A program made the translations under genes and the position numbers. This document shows, piece after piece, positions 41,087 through 51,366 of a DNA stretch of 64,000 nt; the first letter of the stretch is position 1, and every line of letters starts with the position of its first letter. The notes below the pieces were generated by a model. The model was given only the letters and a program-made list of their open reading frames with translations, was not told the origin of the DNA and searched no databases. The stretch covers positions 60,001 through 124,000 of the forward strand of contig NW_013657676.1 of NCBI RefSeq assembly GCF_000142905.1, written 5' to 3'. The stretch comes from Thecamonas trahens ATCC 50062. Taxonomy: Eukaryota; Apusozoa; Apusomonadida; Apusomonadidae.

Positions 41087-43104
41087 ATGGCTGCTTCCAA
41101 CACCAATGAGACCTTTGTGGTCGACTCCGAGTCTGTCTCCTACACGGATGACGCCATTCTCGCCTCCTACGACTACTCGGTCACCCGCGTGACCAAGAAC
41201 GAGGCCGGCAAGACTGTTGTCAAGCCCACCACCCGGACCTACGAGTTCAAGACCGAGCGTGTGGTGCCCAAGGTCGGCATGATGATTGTCGGCCTCGGCG
41301 GCAACAACGGGACCACCGTCACCGCCGGCATCCTTGCCAACCGCGAGTACGCCACACTGCGCATGCCCCCTCCCTCCCCTTCCCCTTCCCCGTACCAGTC
41401 CTTCCACTCTTGCCCCCCCTCTCCCCCGTCATGCTCGCCTATTCCCCCCCGTCATGCTCCCGCGCCATACGCGGGAGGTGCGAAGCCGTCACGTCGGTTG
41501 GATTTTGCCACGTCGACGCGCCGTCAAGTTCCCCGTCTGCAACGAGCCTACCGCGCCGCCAGCGCATGCCACTCGCACGCACAATACCCATAGGGCTTGC
41601 GTGTCTACTCGGTGCTCTCCACGGCTTGTTCTTCCTCTGCGGCCCCGTCCTGGCGAGCTACACGCGCCTTGGCAAGCCATTTGTGCACGGCTGACGGAAC
41701 GCTGGAACGCGACGTTGGCCCGGCGGCGGCCTTTTGGGTCGATCAATTTTTTGCCAGAGCACCCCCCACCCACCACCCACCACTTACCGCCGAAAATCTT
41801 GCAGGGGCATCTCGTGGCGCACCAAGCGCGGCATCCAGGAGCCGAACTACTACGGTTCGGTCACCCAGGCTTCGACGCTCAAGCTTGGTGTCGATGCCAA
41901 CGGCGACGACGTGTACGTGCCGTTTGCCGAGGTCCTCCCGATGGTCAACCCGAACGACCTCGCCATCGGCGGCTGGGACATCAACAACATGAACCTCGCC
42001 GACGCCATGGACCGTGCGCAGGTGCTCGAGTACGACCTCCAGCGCCAGCTGTACCCGCTCATGAAGGAGATGGTCCCGCTTCCGTCGATCTACTTCCCCG
42101 ACTTTATCGCCGCCAACCAGTCGGACCGCGCCAACAACGTGCTCGAGGGCACCCACGAGGAGCTCGTCGAGAAGATCCGCGCTGACATCCGCGAGTTCAA
42201 GGCCGCCAACAACCTCGACTCGGTCATCGTCCTCTGGTCCGCCAACACCGAGCGCTTTGCCGAGATCCGCGAGGGCCTCAACGACACCAAGGACAACCTC
42301 ATGGCCGCCATCGCCCGCTCCGACGCCGAGGTCTCGCCGTCCACCCTCTTTGCTGTTGCCTCGATCCTCGAGGGCTCGCCGTACATCAACGGCTCGCCGC
42401 AGAACACCTTTGTGCCCGGCGTCTTTGAGCTCGCCGAGGAGCACGGCGTCCACATCGGTGGTGACGACTTCAAGTCGGGCCAGACCAAGATGAAGTCGGT
42501 CCTCGTCGACTTCCTCGTCTCGGCCGGTATCAAGCCGACCTCCATCGTCTCGTACAACCACCTCGGCAACAACGACGGCAAGAACCTCTCCGCCCCCAAG
42601 CAGTTCCGCTCCAAGGAGATCTCCAAGTCCAATGTCGTCGACGACATGGTCGCCTCTAACCCCATCCTCTACAAGGAGGGCGAGCACCCCGACCACACCG
42701 TCGTCATCAAGTACGTGCCGTTCGTCGGCGACTCGAAGCGTGCCATGGACGAGTACACCTCGGAGATCTTCCTCGGTGGCCACAACACCATCGCCCTGCA
42801 CAACACCTGTGAGGACTCGCTCCTCGCCGCCCCGCTCATCATCGACCTCGTCATCCTTGCCGAGCTCCTCTCGCGCATGCAGTGGCGCATCAAGGGCGAG
42901 GAGGAGTACAAGCCGTTCCACCCGGTCGCCTCGGTCCTCTCCTACCTGCTTAAGGCCCCGGTCGTCCCGCAGAACACCCCGGTCGTCAACGCCCTCTTCA
43001 AGCAGCGCATGATGATGGAGAACCTCTTCCGTGCCTGCGTCGGCCTCCCCTCGGACAACTTTATCCACCTCGAGCAGAAGACCAACCCGGCCGACCTCCT
43101 CTGA
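41087..43104 (+). CDS. INO1: Inositol-3-phosphate synthase
   Basis: Converts glucose-6-phosphate to 1D-myo-inositol-3-phosphate using NAD, the first step of inositol synthesis. Exons 41087-41346 and 41805-43104, 519 residues, GTACGC donor and TTGCAG acceptor. The splice joins ILANRE to [18 protein letters not shown], exactly as in the family. The NAD site is [10 protein letters not shown]. Catalytic-region motifs are intact: [56 protein letters not shown] and [13 protein letters not shown]. The length is typical. The 458-nt intron has an extra open frame but no protein likeness. Confidence 0.97.
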
Positions 43105-43134
43105 TGGACGATCCGCCTGTGTGTTGCCTCTCAT

Positions 43135-46100
43135 TCATTGATCACTCTCACTAAACGCGTTGGAAGCGCCCGCCGTCCTCCTGCCAACCGCAGCCAACAG
43201 CTTCTCAGAGTACGTGGCGAGCAGCGCTGTCATCGCCGCCTCGGGCACCAGTCCGCCGCCGAGCGACTGCGACGCCCGAACCACGCTCGCATCCAGCTCG
43301 CTGCTCGCCTGCCCGGCCGCCGCCAGCTCGGCCTGCACCGCAAGTGCTGCTGCCACTGCCTCGCTGAGCGCTGCTGCCGCCTGGCTCGCCCGCACCTCGA
43401 GTCGACTTGCCCCGCCTCGCGTCGGTGGCGGAGACGGCGGCGGCGTCGTCAACTCGGCCGCAGCCGCGTGCAACGGCGGTGGCGACGGCGACGGCGACGA
43501 ATTCACCGCTTGCAACGGGGTCGGCGAGCTCGGCGGGCCAGTCGTGAGCACGCTCAGTGGTGCCAGTTCCAGCTCGGCCCGCTTGCCGGCCGCGGCGACC
43601 TCGCCCATGGCCACCCCGGAGCCATCCGCTGGAACCACCGGCGAGACGCACGAGATCGGCGGCGCAACCGCCACAGGCACATGGAGCGCCTCCACAGAGA
43701 CATGTTTGCCGCTGCCCTGCTTGGGCGTGCCCTCCAGCGGGGAATCGCGCTCCAAATCGCCCTTGGGAGAGAAAAACGCCGACGAGCCGTCCGACTCGTC
43801 CGCCGCCTCCTCGTCCACCTCGACTTCCTTGGCAACGTCCGCCTCGTCATCGGTCGCCACCTCGGTCGCCACTTCAGACGCAGGCGACGAAGCCGCCGAG
43901 CCTTCTGACACCACAACTGAGTCCAGACCGTCGTCGGTCGCTACTTCGGACGCCGGGGTCGAGCTCGCAGATGCCGTCGACGCTGCAGACTTGGAAATGA
44001 GCATCCCGAGCTCCGCCAGCCGAGCCCGCATCTTCTCCACTTCAGCCAGGTGCTGCTGCCGCTTCTGCGACTTGAGCTTCTCGCGCTCGCGGATGAGCGA
44101 GACGTCAGCGGCAGGCTTGGGCGGCAGCTGAGCCGCCATCGCTGCCGCGCTCACCAGCCCGGAGGCTGCGCTGGTGCCCTTGCCCGCCACATGTCGCGTC
44201 GACAGCGACAACCGTGCAGGGTTGACCGCCGGCATGCCCGGCCCGCTCGAGCCCGATAGGAACGCCGCAAACTGCGCACCCGATGTAAACTCCTCCGAGC
44301 CGCCATCGTCGCTCGCCGACTCGACTTCCTCGGCCCCAGCGGCAGAGTCGGACGAGATCGAGCCCATCAACACCTCGACGTCTTCGAGCTGGGCAACCTC
44401 CTGGGGCTGCACTGCCACCACGTCGAGCTTGGTAGGCGTAAAACTCGGTGGCCCGTCGAGCACAAGCCCAGACTTACGGAGCACGCCCGGCAGCGGCTCG
44501 TCGTCGGTGTGCAGCCGGCGGATGCCAAACGGCGAGTCGCCCACCAACTTTGGCGGCGGGACCGCGCCCACGGGTCGACTTGGCGTCGCAGGCTCGGCCA
44601 CAAGCGCTGGCGGAGACAGCCCCGATGCTGGTTCAGTCGGCGGTGACGCCGACGGGTTTCGCGCGTTCAGCTCCCGGAGCGTCGACTTGCGCAGCGACTC
44701 GCGCTTCTCCAGCGAGTCGATGACCGGGTGCGGGTGGATGGCAGGCTCCGCAGGCGCCGGTGACGGCGTCGCCGGAACGTTGTCGTCGGGACTCGCGGGC
44801 ACGGGTCGGGTCGGCGTGCGTGGCTTGGCCGGCGTCGTAGGCGCACTCGAGCCCGGTGACGTCGTAAGGTTCTCCAGCTCGGCCTCTCGCTCCGCCATCG
44901 CCTCCGTGAGCGCCGGCGGGAGGTGCCAGACAAAGACCGTGCCGTCGGCACCGGTTGAGACCAGCCGCTCGCGATCAGGGAGAAAGGCCGCAGAGGTGAT
45001 GAGGTCGGCGTGACCCCATGCTTCAGCAACAACGTCGCCAGAGAAAAAGTCCACGATCCGCAGGCACCGCGAGAGCTCGCAGGTGGCGGTAAAGAGGCCC
45101 GACGGATCGTTAGCGAGCGCAATACCGACTCCGCCCGAGGTGTACCGTCGCAGTGTCGTCCCGGACTCCACCTCGACCAGGGCCATGCCCTTGGCCTCGC
45201 CTACCGTCAGCACCTTGTCGCCCTTGGGATCAAGCGCCAGGTCGTAGACCTTACCCGGCTCGCCCAGCCGCCGAGGAGCGCCGCCAACCTTCACCCCGTC
45301 CTCGCTCGCCTCGAGATCGCGGGCAAGGACCGAGCCGTCGGCGCCGGCCGAGACCAGCGCCGCTGGTGCGGCAAAAACAAGCGCGTTCACCGCCGCCCCG
45401 TGGTCGTCCAGCGTCGCCGCCAGCGTGTACTCGGCTTTCGACGCGTCGAGGACGTGCACCAGCCCGTCGCGCGACGTCGACGCCAGCACTGGGCGCGATC
45501 CCACGGTCCCATACGCCAGCGCCAGCACATCGCCGTCGTGAGCTTCGAGATAAACCAGCTCCTCGAGGCTCGCCAAGTCGTGGACGCGCACGTTTCCGAT
45601 GCGGTCGCCCGACGCCAACGAGCGCCCGTCTAGCGAGAGAGCAAGTGCCCGGACGCCCTCGTTGTAGTGCGGGACTGTGTCGGTGAGGACGCCACACGTC
45701 GAGACTGACGCGCCCATCAGCTGAGTGTGACCGTCGTTGACAAACACCACATGCCGCAGATCCGGTGAGTACGCCGACGCCCCGTGCCCAATCTCCCACA
45801 CCCTGATGGTGTTGTCTGATGAGGCCGTGGCAAAGACGGAGGCGCCGAGACCTGGCAGTGCGACCGCGTCCCATACCCCGGCTGCGTGTCCCAGCTCAGA
45901 GTAGGCTTTGACCACCGCACCCGGCCGCGAAATGTCCCACACGTACGTCGACGTGTCCGAGTACACTACCGCAAGGAGGGTGGCACCGCTGCGGGCAAGC
46001 GCGCAACTCACCGCCGTCGCGTCCGGGTACACCACGTTGTCCAGCGGTTTTTCCGGGTACGGCTCGGCGCTGGCGGCAACGTTGAGCGCCGGTGAGATCG

Positions 46101-46986
46101 GATGTGGCCGCGGCAGCGTCGCGACGTACTTGAGCGTCGAAGCGTCAAAGGCGCGGAGAACGCCGTCAGAGCACGCCACCGTCAGCAGTGAGCCGCACGG
46201 CGTCGCCGCCATGCCAAACGCGTGGCTTGTCTTGAGATCAACCCACTTGTCGAGCGCCAACCGAGTGAGCGAGAGTAGCGCGAGCACACCATCCGACGAG
46301 AGCGCGTAGAGTGCACCCTTGGCCGCGCCCGCTGCCGCCACCTCGTCGCTCGCCAGCATGACGCCGGCCACAAACGTCTTTCCCCGCAGCGCGCCAAGCG
46401 TCAAGCTCTTTCCAGCCATCTTGTTACCTCCCGAGTACGCCCATCGCATGCAATGGCGCTCGCCAAAGGAGAAAAGCGACTCGCCATCCGGCGACCAGGC
46501 GAGACTGTGGATGGCCGCCGGGACGGCCGCCTGTGACAGGACGCGACCCGAGGGGACGTCGAGGAGGGCAATGCGCGTGACTCGCTTGACCGAGGTCAGC
46601 GTGGCCAGAATCGGATGGGTCGGCGACCAGCAGATGGCAGTCACCTCCGCTGCCCGAGGATCGATGATGGCCTCAACCTCGCCCGAGGCCCAGTCCCAGA
46701 TCACGATGCGAGGCATGTCCGGCATGTTCTTCCTGGAACCCGCACGACGTCTCTTCCGCATTCGTGGCTTCTCCGCCGCCGCAATCCGCTCGCCATCGCT
46801 TGACCATGCCACCGAAGCAAGCGCTGTGTTGTCGGGCGTCTTGAGGTATGCGACCTGGTGGCCGGAACCCGGCTCAGTGACCACCACCACCGCGCCGGCA
46901 AGGGTGGCCACATAGCCCTCGGTGGGATGGGTGGCGAGGCCACGAACACTCGTTCTTCCCAGTACGCGCTCCAAGCACACCTCCAT
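43135..46986 (-). CDS. MAPKBP1: MAPKBP1/WDR62-like WD40 scaffold
   Basis: 1283 residues from ATG 46986; the frame is open to 47106 without family likeness. About twelve WD40 repeats fill the first two thirds. The start VCLERVLGRTSVRGLATHP matches the opening of MAPKBP1/WDR62 proteins, which form two tandem beta-propellers and scaffold JNK signalling and centrosomes in animals. The last propeller blade is LVSTGADGTVFVWHLPP. After it comes a long Ser/Pro/Ala-rich region with many acidic SD/ED stretches, a coiled-coil segment (REREKLKSQKRQQHLAEVE, about 44040-44110) and a final Ala-rich helix. The second half is low complexity and its function is not inferable. Confidence 0.82.
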   Translation of the reverse strand: MEVCLERVLGRTSVRGLATHPTEGYVATLAGAVVVVTEPGSGHQVAYLKTPDNTALASVAWSSDGERIAAAEKPRMRKRRRAGSRKNMPDMPRIVIWDWASGEVEAIIDPRAAEVTAICWSPTHPILATLTSVKRVTRIALLDVPSGRVLSQAAVPAAIHSLAWSPDGESLFSFGERHCMRWAYSGGNKMAGKSLTLGALRGKTFVAGVMLASDEVAAAGAAKGALYALSSDGVLALLSLTRLALDKWVDLKTSHAFGMAATPCGSLLTVACSDGVLRAFDASTLKYVATLPRPHPISPALNVAASAEPYPEKPLDNVVYPDATAVSCALARSGATLLAVVYSDTSTYVWDISRPGAVVKAYSELGHAAGVWDAVALPGLGASVFATASSDNTIRVWEIGHGASAYSPDLRHVVFVNDGHTQLMGASVSTCGVLTDTVPHYNEGVRALALSLDGRSLASGDRIGNVRVHDLASLEELVYLEAHDGDVLALAYGTVGSRPVLASTSRDGLVHVLDASKAEYTLAATLDDHGAAVNALVFAAPAALVSAGADGSVLARDLEASEDGVKVGGAPRRLGEPGKVYDLALDPKGDKVLTVGEAKGMALVEVESGTTLRRYTSGGVGIALANDPSGLFTATCELSRCLRIVDFFSGDVVAEAWGHADLITSAAFLPDRERLVSTGADGTVFVWHLPPALTEAMAEREAELENLTTSPGSSAPTTPAKPRTPTRPVPASPDDNVPATPSPAPAEPAIHPHPVIDSLEKRESLRKSTLRELNARNPSASPPTEPASGLSPPALVAEPATPSRPVGAVPPPKLVGDSPFGIRRLHTDDEPLPGVLRKSGLVLDGPPSFTPTKLDVVAVQPQEVAQLEDVEVLMGSISSDSAAGAEEVESASDDGGSEEFTSGAQFAAFLSGSSGPGMPAVNPARLSLSTRHVAGKGTSAASGLVSAAAMAAQLPPKPAADVSLIREREKLKSQKRQQHLAEVEKMRARLAELGMLISKSAASTASASSTPASEVATDDGLDSVVVSEGSAASSPASEVATEVATDDEADVAKEVEVDEEAADESDGSSAFFSPKGDLERDSPLEGTPKQGSGKHVSVEALHVPVAVAPPISCVSPVVPADGSGVAMGEVAAAGKRAELELAPLSVLTTGPPSSPTPLQAVNSSPSPSPPPLHAAAAELTTPPPSPPPTRGGASRLEVRASQAAAALSEAVAAALAVQAELAAAGQASSELDASVVRASQSLGGGLVPEAAMTALLATYSEKLLAAVGRRTAGASNAFSESDQ

Positions 46987-47215
46987 CGCGTCGCCCTGGT
47001 CGCAGCAAGGGCAGAACACACAGAAGTGCTGGAAGGCGCGTGGTGTGTGGCTGGGTGGCGTCTGTGGCGGGCGCCCAGCCCAAGTGGCGCCAAACTCGGA
47101 ATTCAAGGAACGTTTTGAATGCGGTTCGCATCAGAGTGACGGTCCGGTCACTCACTCGCCCAACTGTCGCCGCATGGTAATGTCGGCGACAGTTCATGAT
47201 GCGCCGAGAAAGCGT

Positions 47216-50200
47216 TTACGAGGCGTAGCCCTGTGCGACGAGCGCTTTGAGCTTGCGGACCACTTCCTCGATGGGCGGACGGGCAGAGGCCTTGAGGGCG
47301 AGGCAGTCGGCAACAAGCTCGCAGCAGGCGCGCTGGATGTCGGACCAGGCGGTGGCGATGCCCGCGTCCGAGGCGAGGGTGAGCAGCGCCGTGTGCGGTG
47401 GCGACGAGGTGTGCGCTCCGCCGGGCTCGGATGCGTCAAGCCCGGTGTAGGGTGCAAGGCCAAAGACAACGAGCATGAGGATGGCGCCGAGCGAGAAGAC
47501 GTCGGCTGACGGGGTGAGCGCGTCAAAGAGCGCAACTTCTGGTGCGAGGTAGAGATGCAGCGAGCCGCAGACCGCGTCGGGCTGCGAGCCGAGGTAGAAC
47601 GGCGAGACTCTGCCGAGCTCGCCGACCTTGCACGACCGCGACCGCGGGTCGTAGAGCACGTTCCATGGAACAAGTGCACCGTGTGTCACATTCTGTGCGT
47701 GGAGATAGTACAGGCCCGACGCGATGTTCTTGACCAGCAACAGCTTGGCAAGCAGCGGGCAGCTCGAGCCAAAGTCCGGCTCGGCGACCAGACTTGCGAG
47801 TGTCGAGCTCATGTACTCGACCATGTAGCCCGTGGCAACAGTGCCTGCAACAAGCCGGGTGCACGAGCCGCGGAAGAGAATGCAGTTTGGGTGCCGCATC
47901 GAGGCCATGGCCTCGACCCGTGCCAGCGTCTCCGCTGACGCGCTCTGCCCGAGAAAGCGAACCACAACCTCAGTCCCGTCCTGGCACTCGCACACAAACT
48001 CGCTCTCGCCGTGTGCAGCGAGCACGTTGAGCTCCTCAAAGGCGACAACGTCCGACGCGCCGCCAGACGGCGAGCCGCGGCCGTGCGACGCTCGCATCGG
48101 GGACCGCGACGAGCTTCGCCTGCTCCCCGCATGTGGCGGGCTTCCCGAGCTGCGGGCCACGTCCGCCACTGGCGCAGCGGCTGTCGACGACACCCGCCGC
48201 GCGCTGGCGTTGGTAGCGTCACCGCACTCGGCAGCGTCGCCCCCTCCGAGCACAAACGGGTGGTCGAGCAGGTCGGTCGCCGACGCGCGCGCTGCGGGAT
48301 CGAGCGCAAAGCATGCGTCTAGGAAGAGCGAGGCTGGATGAGAGAGGCTTTCGGGCCGGCTGGGGCCCGAGAGCGTGGTGCCGATCGAGAAAATGGCGGC
48401 CTGCTTGTTGAGGTGCGACCACGGCATGCGCCCGGTCAGCATCTCCAGCAGCGTGCATCCGAGCGACCAGACGTCCGACTCGGGCGTAGCCGTCTCGGTG
48501 CGGATGGCCTCGGGCGCCATAAAATGCGGCGTGCCAACAAAGGCGGAAGTGTGGTCGGCGCCCGAGAGCAGCGAGGCACCGCCAAAGTCGGCAAGCTTGA
48601 CCACAGTCCGGTGGCCGTCGACCTTGAGCAGCACATTGTCGGGCTTGAGATCGCCGTGGATCACGCTGTGCCGGTGGAGGTATGCCACGCCAGCAACCAT
48701 CTGGCCGAGGTAGTGTGCGGCGTCTGGCTCAGAGAGGCCAGACTTGAGATCAGCAAGCATCCGCGAGAGCGAGCCGCCGGCCACGTACTCAAGAAAGACA
48801 TGGACAACGGTGACTGCCGCGTCGGCCTGCGCTCGCGTTGCCGAGCCGTAGAACCGCACAATGTTGGGGTGGTCCAACGTCGCCAGAATGGCATTGATCC
48901 GGTGGGTCACGTCGGCGAGGCCAGAAGTGTCGCCCTCAGCGAGCTGGTACTCCTTGACCGCCACCGGCATCGAGACCGGTGCCTCCATGTGCGCGAGGTA
49001 GACCCGGGCCTGGCCGCCAACGCCGAGCACCGATCGGACTCGCCAGGACAGGTCGTCCGAGCTCGCCAGTGCTTCGCGGATGAGCGTCACGGCGTCACGG
49101 CCCGAGTCGGACGCAGGGAGGCTGCCCGAGGACAGCAGCGCCGGCTCCATCGTCGCCTTGATGGTGGAGAGCGTAAAGGTACTCGAGTCGAGCGCAGCGC
49201 TCGACTCGCCGCCGCCACCACCGCCGATCGGCCCGGTCATCGTCACTGATGCTGTCGCATCGTCGTCCGACTCGGGCTCTGGGTCATGAGGCCCAGCCGC
49301 AGCAGTTGTGGGGCCAAAGGCGATTCGCCGCTGGCCGAGCGGCGATGCCACCGACGCCATCGATAGCGAGACGGTAGGCGTGAGGTTGCCGGCCGAGCCG
49401 TCGTCGTCCGAGGCGACGGTGAGGAACCGGATGACCTTGGACCACGGGCCGTCGCCGCCCGAGTTGCGGGCATGGATGCGAAACCAGTAGTACGACGAGG
49501 GCTTGAGGCCCTGGGCCACAAACTCGCGCAGTGGACCGCCGTACAGCTTGCGCCACTTTTCGGCGGCGGTGCCAGGCTGCCCGTCCGAGATGGCGAGGAC
49601 AAAGCCGCGAAGGGTGGTCGGCGACAGCGGCGGATCCCATTTGAGAAAGAGCGACGACGGCGAAGATGCCACCAGGTACGGCGGGTCCATCTTGCGCGGG
49701 ACTTCGGCGTGCGAGGTGACCAGAAAGATGACCGAGCCGGCGCGGACGAGGTCGTCGTGGCGGAGGAGCTTGGACGACCCGGGCTCGAGCCGGCGCCACG
49801 GCAGGGCGTCGAGCTGCGCATCGATCCGGCCAAGCGCCAACTTGCGGCAGTAGTATGTCGTCGAGAGCACGTCGACCATGTACGTGCCCGGCTCGGCAGC
49901 ATCGGGTGGGGTGACGAACCGCAGGTTGAGGTGGTGGCGTGAGAGATGTGGGTCGTCGGTCTCGACAAGAACCGGGACCGCGCCCGGTGCATGCAGTGAG
50001 GGCTTGCCTGGCGCGCGCCCTAGTGCGTAGGTCTGTGGGAACTCGCGGACGTAGTGGGCGCCGGCGAGCGGTCCGCGTAGCATCTGGATGACAGTGTCGA
50101 CAGGCCGCGACTCGGGTAGGGTCGCCGCGCGTCCGCCAGTCGACGACGCTGTGGCGTCAAGGTCAAGCGCCTCAGTGGCACCAAGCCCCAAACCGGCCGG

Positions 50201-50638
50201 CAGAATCACATCCTCCACCACAAACACGGTGTCTGCCGCCTTGAACGAAGAGAGCGGCTTGAGCGCCATGACGCACTGCGCGCCGGCGTCCTCGTAGCGA
50301 TCGCCGAGGAAGCGGTAGTCTTTGAGCTCCTCAGCCAGCGCAGGCTCGGCGTACCACGTCCCGTTAGTCGAGCCGCAATCCGCCACAAAGAATGAGCGGA
50401 CTCGGTCCTCATACCAGATCTTAAAGTGGACGCCCGAGACAGTAGTGTTGGATGGCGGGACCGGGAGCCTCACGCAATCGACCCGGCCCTGGCCACTTGC
50501 TTCCATCGCGGCCACCCGTTTTCTTAACGCTTTGCCCGATGCGCCAAACAGAGTCGTCATTCCGCCCGACACGCAAAACGTCTCCCTTCCGCCGCCCTCG
50601 CCGCCAAACCTGGCCGAGAACCGGAGCCGTGCTTCCAT
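47216..50638 (-). CDS. FHA-FHA-FN3-kinase-pseudokinase
   Basis: Single exon, 1140 residues from ATG 50638. FHA 1 (about residues 25-110) has SGVHFKIW and GSTNGTWY. FHA 2 (about 200-310) has GRAP and LSRHHLNLRF. A fibronectin III domain follows (about 318-408, LKPSSYYWFRIHARNSGG). Kinase 1 (about 535-798) has VLGVGGQARVYLA, VAVKEY, VIHGDLKPDNVLL, LADFGG and GTPHFMAPE. It keeps Lys, catalytic Asp and DFG and should be active, perhaps MAP3K-like. Kinase 2 (about 865-1130) is a pseudokinase: the VAIK lysine is Arg (VVVRFLG), HRD is HGA (THGALVPWNVL) and DFG is ELG (KVGELGRV). FHA domains read phosphothreonine, so a phospho-dependent signalling role is inferred. I know no family with this exact order. 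Confidence 0.85.
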   Translation of the reverse strand: MEARLRFSARFGGEGGGRETFCVSGGMTTLFGASGKALRKRVAAMEASGQGRVDCVRLPVPPSNTTVSGVHFKIWYEDRVRSFFVADCGSTNGTWYAEPALAEELKDYRFLGDRYEDAGAQCVMALKPLSSFKAADTVFVVEDVILPAGLGLGATEALDLDATASSTGGRAATLPESRPVDTVIQMLRGPLAGAHYVREFPQTYALGRAPGKPSLHAPGAVPVLVETDDPHLSRHHLNLRFVTPPDAAEPGTYMVDVLSTTYYCRKLALGRIDAQLDALPWRRLEPGSSKLLRHDDLVRAGSVIFLVTSHAEVPRKMDPPYLVASSPSSLFLKWDPPLSPTTLRGFVLAISDGQPGTAAEKWRKLYGGPLREFVAQGLKPSSYYWFRIHARNSGGDGPWSKVIRFLTVASDDDGSAGNLTPTVSLSMASVASPLGQRRIAFGPTTAAAGPHDPEPESDDDATASVTMTGPIGGGGGGESSAALDSSTFTLSTIKATMEPALLSSGSLPASDSGRDAVTLIREALASSDDLSWRVRSVLGVGGQARVYLAHMEAPVSMPVAVKEYQLAEGDTSGLADVTHRINAILATLDHPNIVRFYGSATRAQADAAVTVVHVFLEYVAGGSLSRMLADLKSGLSEPDAAHYLGQMVAGVAYLHRHSVIHGDLKPDNVLLKVDGHRTVVKLADFGGASLLSGADHTSAFVGTPHFMAPEAIRTETATPESDVWSLGCTLLEMLTGRMPWSHLNKQAAIFSIGTTLSGPSRPESLSHPASLFLDACFALDPAARASATDLLDHPFVLGGGDAAECGDATNASARRVSSTAAAPVADVARSSGSPPHAGSRRSSSRSPMRASHGRGSPSGGASDVVAFEELNVLAAHGESEFVCECQDGTEVVVRFLGQSASAETLARVEAMASMRHPNCILFRGSCTRLVAGTVATGYMVEYMSSTLASLVAEPDFGSSCPLLAKLLLVKNIASGLYYLHAQNVTHGALVPWNVLYDPRSRSCKVGELGRVSPFYLGSQPDAVCGSLHLYLAPEVALFDALTPSADVFSLGAILMLVVFGLAPYTGLDASEPGGAHTSSPPHTALLTLASDAGIATAWSDIQRACCELVADCLALKASARPPIEEVVRKLKALVAQGYAS

Positions 50639-51366
50639 GCGCCGTCTTGCCCCTCTGCTCCGCAGCCTCGTCCTGTGACTTGTGTCCTGTTCTGATATCC
50701 CCCTGTGTGGTGAGGGTGGTGTGGTAGAGGTGAGGCGTGGAGTGTTGTTGGTGAGTGGGGAGAGATAAGTGGTTATGTGGGGTTGCCTGGGTGGGGGGGG
50801 GGGGGGGGGGGAGGGGGAGGGGGAGGGGAGGTGGAGTGTGGCGGCGGGTGACCATTACCTGTTGTCGATTTTATTGTTGGGGGCAGAGGGACGGGGGGAT
50901 GGCTGCCATGGTTGAAGGCGCATGCTGCGTTTCTCGTGGCCATGAGATAGCAATACCAGTAGGTATGACATGCCTGTTGGTAATGCGATTGGCTTGCTTT
51001 CCTTCCTCATCAGCAAATCGGGCTCGATGTCATCCACGTCATCCGCGCGCCTTTCAACGATAAACTCTCCATCAATTAGTCATAGGCTCCTGCCGATGCC
51101 TACTCGTCCACACCCAAGCAAAATACACCACCTCCACGCCCATCACCACATTTCTGTCTCTATCCCTCACCCATCGCTCGATCAAGCCATTACCACTCCT
51201 TATTCCCTCTCTTCCCCCTCCCTCCCCTCCCCCCAAACTGCCCAACCGCCTCTCCCCAACCTCCAACCGCCTCCGCTCCTGCCACGGCCACCCCCCACAC
51301 ACACGCAGCGACACAGCCACATACGACACACCCGACTCCCTCCAGCTGACTGTAGAGGCGAGGACG
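50639..51366. other. Intergenic, divergent promoter region
   Basis: About 730 bp between divergent starts of the FHA kinase and SPAG17. It includes a G19 run at 50793-50811 followed by G5A units, and C-rich sequence near 51220-51300. No gene was seen. Confidence 0.5.

Noticed and set aside
41743-43134. 463-residue minus-strand open frame
   Set aside because: Complement of inositol-3-phosphate synthase; rich in Val/Glu/Arg from codon complementarity only.
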